64,000 nt of DNA, from NCBI RefSeq assembly GCF_023746615.1, contig NZ_CP082276.1, forward strand, positions 124,001 through 188,000, given 5' to 3'. Positions 58,023 through 64,000 of this stretch are shown in pieces (position 1 is the first letter of the stretch; each line of letters opens with the position of its first letter). Both the position numbers and the translations under genes were made by a program. The stretch is from Grimontia kaedaensis (GTDB taxonomy: Bacteria > Pseudomonadota > Gammaproteobacteria > Enterobacterales > Vibrionaceae). Under the pieces are notes generated by a model that saw only the letters and a list, made by a program, of their open reading frames with translations, searched no databases and was not told the DNA's origin.

Positions 58023-59763
58023 TCATACTGCTCCGGACAAAGACACTGTCCTTCTTATCGACTCGTCGCCGAACAGCATCCGCATTCTCAATGCTATTTT
58101 GGGCGAAGAATATCGGGTGATTTTTTCCACCTCGGGGGCGACAGCTAAGGTTCTTGCCAAATCTGAATCGCCAAAGCTCATCCTTATGGATGTCGAGTTG
58201 CCTGATATTGATGGTTTTGCACTTTGTCAGCACTTCAAAACTGAGCCTGAAACCAAAGATATTCCCGTTATTCTGATCACTGAACACTCTGAGGATGAAG
58301 GGCGTGAAATGGGGTTGAAGATTGGTTGCGCGGATTACATATCCAAGCCGGTCTCCCCGGCAGAAGTGAAGCTACGTATCTACAACCAGTTACGAATCCG
58401 CCGCAACGAAGAGCTGATCATGCAGCGCGCGCTCTATGATTCGCTGACAGGTCTTGCAAACCGAAACCTGACGATGGATAGACTACGTTACGCGATCGCT
58501 CATGATTTGCGTCGTGGGCTGATGACAGGCGTGATGCTGGTCGATATTGATAATTTCAAAATCATCAACGATACCTTGAGCCATGATGTGGGCGATCAGG
58601 TGTTGATCGAGCTTTCCCGCCGCATCGTTAAAGTCGTGAGGGAAATAGACACAGTCGGGCGTGTCAGTGGTGATGAGTTCCTCATTGTATTGCCTGGATT
58701 GCAGCAGACTGAAAACGCCTGTCAGATAGCCAGTAAACTTCGCAAAGCCATCAATAAACCGGTAGAAATCGCCGGCGGTGGCGAAGTGCATGTCACGGCC
58801 AGTATTGGTGTGTCACTCTGCCCGCTGGATTCAGATGACTTCAAACGTCTCTTTGGTTACGCGGATGTGGCGAAGCATCAAGCAAAAGAGGGCGGGAAAG
58901 ACAGTTATCGCCTCTTTACCAGTGAGATGAATGACAGCGTTCAACGTCGTCTGCGTCTCGAATACCACTTGGTTTGGGCACTGTCGCGTGGCGAGTTTTC
59001 GGTGGTCTATCAGCCTCTTTATGACCTGAAAACGAACCGTATTTCCGGTGCGGAAGCTTTGCTCCGCTGGAATAACGACGAACTGGGTGCTGTGCCACCG
59101 TCAGAGTTTATTCCTATCGCGGAGCAGTCGAACCTTATTTATGAGATCGGAAAGTTCGTGCTCGATACCGCCATGAATGATTTTTCTGAGCTCAAGAATC
59201 GCGAGGGCGATTTGCTGCATCTGGCAGTGAATATTTCGCCGCAGCAAGTGCGACAGTCGCACTTCGTGGAAGACTTCATGGCCACCTTAGAGAAACAAGG
59301 CTTCGCACCGAATCGGCTTGAGCTGGAGGTGACTGAAGGCTTGCTCCTCAGTAACCAGCCCAATGTGAAAGAGATGCTGCATAAGTTGCATGACTTGGGG
59401 ACCGAGCTTTCGATGGATGATTTTGGTACGGGCTATTCATCCCTTAGTTATTTACTGCAATTCCCGTTTGATGCTCTCAAAATCGACCGTGAATTTGTTG
59501 ACGGGATTACGGATGTAGAGCTTAACGAAGCGCTTGCCACTGCGGTTATCTCTATGGCACAAGGCCTGAAAATCAAAACCGTTGCTGAAGGGGTAGAAAC
59601 GGAGGAGCAATTGGAAATGCTCAAGTCGAAAGGGTGCGACTTAGCGCAGGGTTATTACCTGAGTCGACCACTAGATATCGACGGACTGAAAACTCTTCTC
59701 GGTGAAATGGGCGGTGAATCCTTAAAGGATGGAAAGAACACGAAAAAAGCCAAAACTACCTAG
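58012..59763 (+). CDS. Response regulator with GGDEF and EAL domains
   Basis: 583-residue c-di-GMP enzyme. Receiver (about 10-125) with Asp60 in LILMDVELPDIDG and Lys in YISKPV; GGDEF domain (about 140-300) whose signature reads RVSGDEF, first Gly replaced by Ser; EAL domain (about 315-565) with EALLRW, LELEVTEG, MDDFGTGYSSL, LKIDREFV and AEGVET, all catalytic positions seemingly kept. Phosphodiesterase activity is therefore likely; cyclase activity is uncertain because of SGDEF. The ATG at 58012 has AGGGAG 6 nt upstream and overlaps the end of the pseudokinase gene, so the two are one operon, closed by a terminator. Confidence 0.93.
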   Translation: MHANHTAPDKDTVLLIDSSPNSIRILNAILGEEYRVIFSTSGATAKVLAKSESPKLILMDVELPDIDGFALCQHFKTEPETKDIPVILITEHSEDEGREMGLKIGCADYISKPVSPAEVKLRIYNQLRIRRNEELIMQRALYDSLTGLANRNLTMDRLRYAIAHDLRRGLMTGVMLVDIDNFKIINDTLSHDVGDQVLIELSRRIVKVVREIDTVGRVSGDEFLIVLPGLQQTENACQIASKLRKAINKPVEIAGGGEVHVTASIGVSLCPLDSDDFKRLFGYADVAKHQAKEGGKDSYRLFTSEMNDSVQRRLRLEYHLVWALSRGEFSVVYQPLYDLKTNRISGAEALLRWNNDELGAVPPSEFIPIAEQSNLIYEIGKFVLDTAMNDFSELKNREGDLLHLAVNISPQQVRQSHFVEDFMATLEKQGFAPNRLELEVTEGLLLSNQPNVKEMLHKLHDLGTELSMDDFGTGYSSLSYLLQFPFDALKIDREFVDGITDVELNEALATAVISMAQGLKIKTVAEGVETEEQLEMLKSKGCDLAQGYYLSRPLDIDGLKTLLGEMGGESLKDGKNTKKAKTT

Positions 59764-59773
59764 CATTACAAAT

Positions 59774-59796
59774 AAGGGAGCTTCGGCTCCCTTTTT
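59774..59796 (+). terminator. Terminator of the 55329-59763 operon
   Basis: AAGGGAGC TTCG GCTCCCTT with a UUCG-type tetraloop, followed by T residues, 10 bp after the stop. Confidence 0.93.
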
Positions 59797-59806
59797 CGTT
59801 TATGGC

Positions 59807-60514
59807 CTACTCTAGCCAGCCTGCCAGCGTTTGAACAGGATCGCCACCGCCCTGTGGTGTCAGCCAAACCGCAATAGCAGAAGGGTTAGCCGCTGTGTTG
59901 CCGTCGAGCGCAAACTGCCAGTTATGCTGGCCAGTTTTTGTATCGAAATCCACTACTACAAAATCGTGCTCTAGGGTTCTTCCGCGGTTTTCACCGCGTT
60001 TAACTTGAGTGGTAATATCCATCGCCAGCAAAGCATACTGCGCTTGTAAGCGCTCATTGCCTTCGAAGTTAATCCTCAACGTATTGCCATTGATAGAGGC
60101 TTTTAGCTTTGGCGCTTTTGGACCATGCGCATAAGGAACAGGTTGTCTGGCGAAAAATCCACGCCATTCCTGATCATTGATAAACCAGCCTGGGGTATAC
60201 ACGCCACTGGCACGGCTTTGAGAAACCTTCTGACGCTGTCTCTGACTGAACTCCGGTTGAGCATATTTGTCTGTCCAACCAATGTAGTTCCAGTAGTCCA
60301 CATGAAAAGCCATAGGGATAACTGTTGTCCAGAGCCCTTCTTTTCCTTTGAGCTTATTGAGTGCTGCTTCGGCGGGAGGACAACTACTACAACCTTCGGA
60401 GGTGTAAAGCTCTACGATGGTCGCTGGTGAGCCGTTGCTTTCCCAGCTCTGTGCAGAGAGTGTCGCAGGTGCCAATGCAGCGGCAACGAGAGTAAAAGAA
60501 AACAAGGTGCGCAT
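59807..60514 (-). CDS. DUF1223 secreted protein with CSSC motif
   Basis: 235-residue exported protein. The signal peptide ends near residue 21 (APATLSAQ). The DUF1223 family, thioredoxin-related, is recognised by VELYTSEGCSSCPPAEA with Cys42 and Cys45, then FHVDYWNYIGWTD and YTPGWFINDQEW. The family has no settled function; the cysteine pair suggests redox activity. The ATG at 60514 (GAAGG 8 nt upstream) gives a clean signal peptide; the longer frame from 60574 does not. Monocistronic. Confidence 0.88.
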   Translation of the reverse strand: MRTLFSFTLVAAALAPATLSAQSWESNGSPATIVELYTSEGCSSCPPAEAALNKLKGKEGLWTTVIPMAFHVDYWNYIGWTDKYAQPEFSQRQRQKVSQSRASGVYTPGWFINDQEWRGFFARQPVPYAHGPKAPKLKASINGNTLRINFEGNERLQAQYALLAMDITTQVKRGENRGRTLEHDFVVVDFDTKTGQHNWQFALDGNTAANPSAIAVWLTPQGGGDPVQTLAGWLE

Positions 60515-60706
60515 ATTGGAACCCTTCAATAGCTTGTAAAGACAAAGACCCGAGTTGGTATGAATCTCTTTCAAATCGTGAAACTGAATCTTGATGAGTC
60601 AGTGTGAGATAATGGCCTTGTTTAAATTAACGCTGAGGTGGAATAGGGTGGACATGCTTCGCCAAGCTTTTATCCACATAGCGTCCAATATCGACTGAGG
60701 CCGAGT

Positions 60707-61048
60707 ATGAACACTTCTTCTGAATCTTATGTGGTTGTCATGACTACCTTCGCTGATAACAATATCGGCAAACGTATTATCGAATCCTTGCTTGAAAAGA
60801 AACTGGCCGCTTGTGTTCAGGTGTTACCTATTCAGAGTTACTACCATTGGCAGGGGAAGATAGCATCGGATATAGAAAAGCAGGTGATGATTAAAACGAA
60901 AAAATCACTCTACAAAGACGTTGAAGCTGAAATCTGTCGTCTGCATGATTATGACGTGCCGGAAGTGATCCAATTACCCATCGAAACTGGGCTGGGTGCG
61001 TATCTGGGATGGATTTCGGAAAGCTGCGACCAGAACGGGCAAAACTAA
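60707..61048 (+). CDS. cutA: CutA-family protein
   Basis: 113-residue CutA1 protein, a trimeric ferredoxin-like fold named for divalent cation tolerance in E. coli; its real role is not settled. Family blocks are VVMTTFADNNIGKRI, LAACVQVLPIQSYYHWQGKI, EKQVMIKTKKSLY and YDVPEVIQLPI. GAGG precedes the ATG by 6 nt. It faces the outer-membrane protein gene convergently across a shared hairpin. Confidence 0.94.
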   Translation: MNTSSESYVVVMTTFADNNIGKRIIESLLEKKLAACVQVLPIQSYYHWQGKIASDIEKQVMIKTKKSLYKDVEAEICRLHDYDVPEVIQLPIETGLGAYLGWISESCDQNGQN

Positions 61049-61077
61049 AATGCCTCTAGAATGGCAATAGAGGCATT
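61049..61077. terminator. Hairpin between convergent cutA and barrel genes
   Basis: AATGCCTCTA / TAGAGGCATT is a perfect 10-bp stem with a 9-nt loop starting at the base after the cutA stop and 22 bp from the end of the minus-strand gene. No strong T-run on either side. Confidence 0.65.
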
Positions 61078-61098
61078 GGATAATGAAGCGATACTTGT

Positions 61099-61638
61099 TT
61101 AGAACTGAATTTTGTAGCCTACGATCAGGCTAATATTCTTTTCGTTATCATCGCGGCCTACTCCTTGGTCGGGGGAGCCCTTTATCTTGCCTTGGGTATA
61201 GCGCAGACCTAACATGAGATCTGAAAAGTTGCCATCTACACCCGAGCCCCAACGGAAACCGTCGCCTGTAGAATCATCGGTTCCTCTGTAGATTCTCAGC
61301 GAGGAATAGCCGACAAGACCATAGACATCAATGGAGCTTTCCGAGCCAATATAAAAGCGCTTACCAACGGGTATGTTTGCGGAGTATGAGTAATCTTCCT
61401 TATAGCCGTATGTTTCTTCAAAGTCATCGTTTTTCAGCAGTGCGAATTCCAATTCACCACCAATAAAGAAAGCATTATCAGCAATATTCTTCGCACCAAC
61501 ATGAATGGCATATTTTTGACCCGTCTCATCAGCGAATTCATGTGCACCAATGCTCCCTGCGATATAAAGGTCTTGCCCACCTGCATGCGCAGCGCCGGAT
61601 ACCAATGCTGAAAACAGTAATGCGGTTCCCCATTTCAT
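61099..61638 (-). CDS. Small outer-membrane beta-barrel protein
   Basis: 179-residue protein with a signal peptide (MKWGTALLFSALVSGAAHA, cleavage after AHA at residue 19) and alternating amphipathic strands (LYIAGSIGAHEF, FFIGGELEFALL, SSIDVYGLVGYSSLRIY, LMLGLRYTQG). It ends in ISLIVGYKIQF with the terminal aromatic residue typical of barrels inserted by the BAM complex. About eight strands would fit an OmpA/OmpW-sized barrel. No specific family recognised. AAGGA precedes the ATG by 8 nt. Confidence 0.8.
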   Translation of the reverse strand: MKWGTALLFSALVSGAAHAGGQDLYIAGSIGAHEFADETGQKYAIHVGAKNIADNAFFIGGELEFALLKNDDFEETYGYKEDYSYSANIPVGKRFYIGSESSIDVYGLVGYSSLRIYRGTDDSTGDGFRWGSGVDGNFSDLMLGLRYTQGKIKGSPDQGVGRDDNEKNISLIVGYKIQF

Positions 61639-62102
61639 TTTTAATTCCTTTTCCTAGCCAGTATGAAGATGTATACCCAAACAACCTGAAGATGCTCGCA
61701 TTCAGAGGTCATCAATGCGTTCAATTCGAGGCAAATTTCACGAGGAATAGTCATTCTATTTCCGTGGGATTTAACGAAGAAGTGGGCGCATTGAGGCCCT
61801 CCCTTCGGGCGAGTTGACTGACGCCGTGCTCTTTGTTGTTTCTTTTTGATGGAGGTGCCTACACCGGCAAAGGAACGCCGCGATCACAACGCCAGTCAAT
61901 CTCGCTGAATCCTAAATCTTAAGGTCGTGTGGGTATATTTCTTTGCCAAAATACAGGAGAGGAAAATATGGAAGTTGTATCTTATTTAATAAAGTAAAGG
62001 GTTGGCTTGTTTTTATATTAACTTAAATGCATTTCGCTGCCATGCAAAAGGTAAGGCTTGTATTAAATAATATTCAAACCTTGCCTGATTATTTGACGAG
62101 AA
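61639..62102. other. Gene-free region holding repeat copy B
   Basis: Contains the long repeat at 61672-61937 and then about 165 AT-rich bases (61938-62102) in which I see no gene or regulatory site. Confidence 0.6.
61672..61937 (+). repeat. Intergenic palindromic repeat, copy B (long form)
   Basis: About 266 bp with inverted ends (TATACCCAAACAACCTGAAG at the left, TCTTAAGGTCGTGTGGGTAT at the right). Same orientation as copy A but with 90 extra bases between two CGCATT repeats at 61697 and 61787. It is the reverse complement of copy C across the HxlR-type gene. Confidence 0.9.
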
Positions 62103-62471
62103 CTATTTTTTTAGTTCGATTTGATGTGTTTCTGACCAATTTCTCAGGTCCTCAAGAATTTGCAGTGCAGATTGTCCAAATTCAGTAAGTTCATAACTGA
62201 CCGCGATTGGGCGGTCGCTGATCACTGTACGTAATACCATGCCTTCGTTTTCCAGCTCTTTCAAACGCTGGTCGATCATCTTTTTACTGGCACCGCCCAA
62301 TTGACGGGCGAGATCATTAAAACGGACTGGGCCATCTTTTAAATGATAAATGATTGAGCCTTTCCACTTGCCGCCAATCAGGCGCATCGCGCGTTCAATC
62401 GCACAGGGCTCTGTGCAAACATTCGTCACGGATTTCCGGCCACGACTGTCAGTTGTTATTTTCGCTACCAA
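62103..62471 (-). CDS. HxlR-family transcriptional regulator
   Basis: About 122-residue winged-helix regulator of the HxlR/DUF24 family. CAIERAMRLIGGKWKGSIIY with its conserved Cys and GGKW is diagnostic, followed by VRFNDLARQL and KKMIDQRLKELENEGMV for the DNA-reading part. Family members often sense electrophiles or oxidants through this Cys. The start is uncertain: no good ATG, I prefer TTG at 62471 (GAGG 9 nt upstream); an ATG at 62561 would add residues that overlap the repeat border. A GTG further in is another option. It is flanked by inverted copies of the palindromic repeat, and a thiol-type oxidoreductase gene lies beyond copy C. Confidence 0.82.
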   Translation of the reverse strand: MVAKITTDSRGRKSVTNVCTEPCAIERAMRLIGGKWKGSIIYHLKDGPVRFNDLARQLGGASKKMIDQRLKELENEGMVLRTVISDRPIAVSYELTEFGQSALQILEDLRNWSETHQIELKK

Positions 62472-62496
62472 CTTAGAATGCCTCGCTCTCAATACT

Positions 62497-62515
62497 AGGT
62501 TACAAAAAGTAAACT
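62497..62515. promoter_or_regulatory. Candidate HxlR operator
   Basis: AGGTTAC AAAAA GTAAACT is an imperfect inverted repeat (6 of 7 pairs) about 25 bp before the proposed HxlR start. HxlR-type regulators bind short inverted repeats with similar GTTAC-like arms, often in their own promoters. Assigned by eye only. Confidence 0.4.
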
Positions 62516-62563
62516 GGTTGAAAAGAAGGTTAAGGTTACCATAATTAACCACACAATACATTC

Positions 62564-62837
62564 TATACCCAAACAACCTGAAGATGCCGGATTCAGCGAG
62601 TTTGACTGGTGTTGTGATCGCGGCGTCCCTTTGTAGGTGTAGTCACCTACTCACCTACATCAAAAAGGGACAACAAAGAGCACGACGTCAGTCAACTCGC
62701 CCGAAGGGAGGCCCTCAATACGCCCACTTCATCGTTAAATTCCACGGAAATAGAACGACTATTCCTCGCGAAATTTGCCTTGAATTGAACGCATTGAAGG
62801 CCTCTGAATGCGAGCATCTTCAGGTAGTTTGGGTATA
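62564..62837 (-). repeat. Intergenic palindromic repeat, copy C (long form, inverted)
   Basis: About 274 bp, the reverse complement of copy B with minor differences, including a small duplication (TCACCTAC twice near 62643-62660). It ends about 55 bp before the FrnE-like gene, so its end may affect that gene's transcription. Confidence 0.9.
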
Positions 62838-62891
62838 TACCCTTGCAGACTGATATGGCGATTTTTGCAGCGGGTAAAAAGGGAGTTTGCC

Positions 62892-63533
62892 GTGACCGAT
62901 AAAATCAAAATCGACATTGTTTCTGACGTTGTATGCCCGTGGTGCATCATCGGCTACAAACGCTTGGAGAGGGCTATCGATGAGCTGGGCATGCAGGATG
63001 CTATCGAGCTAGAGTGGCAACCGTTCCAACTCAACCCGCATGTTGGTTTTAAAGGTGAAAACCTGCGAGAGCATTTGATGGGCAAATACGGCATTAGTCG
63101 GGAAGACAGTGATCGTAATCGTCAGAACCTTACGAATCTGGGGCAAGAACTTGGCTTTCAGTTTTCATTTTTCGATGAGATGAAAACTCTGAATACCCGC
63201 GACGCCCACATTCTTTTGGAGTATGCAAAAGAGCAGGGAAAGCAAACGACTCTGAAGCTACGTTTGTTTGATGCCTATTTTTCTGAGAAGCAAGACATTT
63301 CGAACCGAGATACTTTGGCGAAGCTATTGGAAGAGATCGGTTTGAGTGCCGAGGATGGCTTGACGAAGCTAGAAGATGCCAAAGCAGCTAAAAGCTTCGA
63401 CGACGCTCAGAATTACTGGCGTGATCTTGGTGTTTCCTCCGTTCCAACGATCGTTTTCAACCGCGAAAGTGCAGTAACAGGTGCTCAGCCTGTCGACGTG
63501 CTAAAGCAGATATTGAAAGAATTGAATTCTTAA
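62892..63533 (+). CDS. DsbA-family oxidoreductase, FrnE-like
   Basis: 213-residue cytoplasmic thioredoxin-fold protein of the DsbA/FrnE (2-hydroxychromene-2-carboxylate isomerase-like) family. The N-terminus IDIVSDVVCPWCIIGYKRLE holds the CPWC active site (Cys15, Cys18); WQPFQLNP and the cis-Pro block LGVSSVPTIVFN follow. No signal peptide. I start at the GTG at 62892 with GGGAG 6 nt upstream; the open frame extends upstream to 62808 but that part is repeat copy C sequence. Homologues act as polyketide-type isomerases or disulfide enzymes; the true substrate is unknown. Confidence 0.9.
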   Translation: MTDKIKIDIVSDVVCPWCIIGYKRLERAIDELGMQDAIELEWQPFQLNPHVGFKGENLREHLMGKYGISREDSDRNRQNLTNLGQELGFQFSFFDEMKTLNTRDAHILLEYAKEQGKQTTLKLRLFDAYFSEKQDISNRDTLAKLLEEIGLSAEDGLTKLEDAKAAKSFDDAQNYWRDLGVSSVPTIVFNRESAVTGAQPVDVLKQILKELNS

Positions 63534-63602
63534 TATTGAGAAAGTCGACATATGGAACGTTCATTAGAATGCTCTTAATTTTAATGTTACACGGATGTGA
63601 TT

Positions 63603-64000
63603 ATGAGTTTGTCGGACCATCCTCTTTGGCGTAAGCCTCAACACCATTTAGATAGCGGCCATGCCGGTGATCATGTTCATTGGCTAGAGCTTTTCTATGA
63701 TCTGGTGCATGTGGTTTCAATCTTCGTACTGGGCAATTACCTGAGCCATCACCTGAGCGTTGAGGGATTTGCTATCTTCGCCATGCTATTTGTTGTGGTG
63801 TGGTTTGCCTGGTTTGATCTGAGCTTATTTAACTCGCTGTACGTGAGTACAGATATACGTCACCGATTGGTGATGGCAGCACAGATCCTAACGGTGATGT
63901 TGATGACTTCGTCTATCCATTCGATTGACCACGGCGGTTGGGCGTTTTTTGCCGTCGGATACGCTATGAACCGCTTTATCATTGCATATCTCTATCGCCG
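63603..64000 (+). CDS. ltrA: LtrA-family membrane protein (3' end missing)
   Basis: The first 132 codons of a low-temperature-requirement A family membrane protein run off the right edge. HVHWLELFYDLVHVVSIFVL near residues 27-46 is the family signature (WxELFxDLVxV). Further hydrophobic segments (FAIFAMLFVVVWFAWFDLSL, then LVMAAQILTVMLMTSS) show a multi-pass inner-membrane protein. Function is not established. The ATG at 63603 has only a weak GGA upstream. Confidence 0.82.
   Translation, partial: MSLSDHPLWRKPQHHLDSGHAGDHVHWLELFYDLVHVVSIFVLGNYLSHHLSVEGFAIFAMLFVVVWFAWFDLSLFNSLYVSTDIRHRLVMAAQILTVMLMTSSIHSIDHGGWAFFAVGYAMNRFIIAYLYR

Larger units (their letters stand above)
62472..62891. other. 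Region between HxlR and FrnE-like genes
   Basis: About 420 bp. It holds a possible HxlR operator (62497-62515), repeat copy C (62564-62837) and the short leader of the gene at 62892. The repeat insertion may have separated a regulator from a former divergent target; that is inference. Confidence 0.5.

Noticed and set aside
62472..62576. Longer HxlR start (157 residues) beginning in the repeat border
   Set aside because: The extra N-terminus is unlike the family and would start inside the palindromic repeat end.
62808..62891. Upstream extension of the FrnE-like protein
   Set aside because: Its first codons are repeat copy C sequence; the GTG at 62892 has a good ribosome-binding site and fits the family N-terminus.

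Overview
The window looks like chromosomal DNA of a marine gammaproteobacterium, most probably Vibrionaceae (Grimontia, Enterovibrio or Photobacterium type). This rests on gene content (Mak, CspA-type protein, QmcA/NfeD, MetC, CutA, a VC_A0849-type giant RTX adhesin) and on an intergenic palindromic repeat. The genus is inference. No rRNA, tRNA, CRISPR array, transposase or prophage was seen.

Layout. (1) 1-4715: SOS mutagenesis operon imuA-imuB-dnaE2 on the minus strand under a near-consensus LexA box; dnaE2 runs off the left edge. (2) 4860-8265: a small lipoprotein, convergent with an Alg8-type glycosyltransferase and an Alg44-type PilZ/HlyD protein. (3) 8638-14122: a small unknown protein and a two-gene phosphorelay, receiver-hemerythrin plus a 1306-residue hybrid kinase. 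(4) 14240-16555: AzlCD-type amino-acid exporter with an AraC-type regulator, then a cold-shock protein. (5) 17110-18264: ROK fructokinase and a palindromic repeat. (6) 18327-27125: a compact chemosensory cluster: atypical receiver, CheW, MCP with two CHASE3 domains, CheR, CheD-CheB fusion, CheA without a phosphotransfer domain, and a separate Hpt protein that probably supplies it. No flagellar gene is nearby. (7) 27235-35467: QmcA/NfeD pair, PfkB fructokinase, a PhnD-like binding protein with a hybrid kinase, MetC, and a DsbA-like lipoprotein. (8) 35673-54869: one 6398-residue adhesin gene, 30 percent of the window, with a LapA-like N-terminus, about 40 VCBS-type domains, three beta-propeller inserts, a DUF4114 domain and RTX repeats. 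(9) 55329-59763: a pseudokinase/receiver/Hpt protein overlapping a receiver-GGDEF-EAL gene. (10) 59807-64000: DUF1223 protein, CutA, a small outer-membrane barrel, an HxlR regulator between two inverted repeat copies, a FrnE-like DsbA-family protein, and the start of an LtrA-family membrane protein.

A common thread is surface behaviour and signalling. A c-di-GMP-type GGDEF/EAL protein, a PilZ polysaccharide co-polymerase and an adhesin with a LapG-type cleavage motif lie in one window, with three multi-step phosphorelays and an unusual chemosensory array. Whether they are wired together is inference. The least conventional parts are the chemosensory cluster with its detached Hpt domain, the propeller-bearing adhesin, and the pseudokinase hub at 55329.
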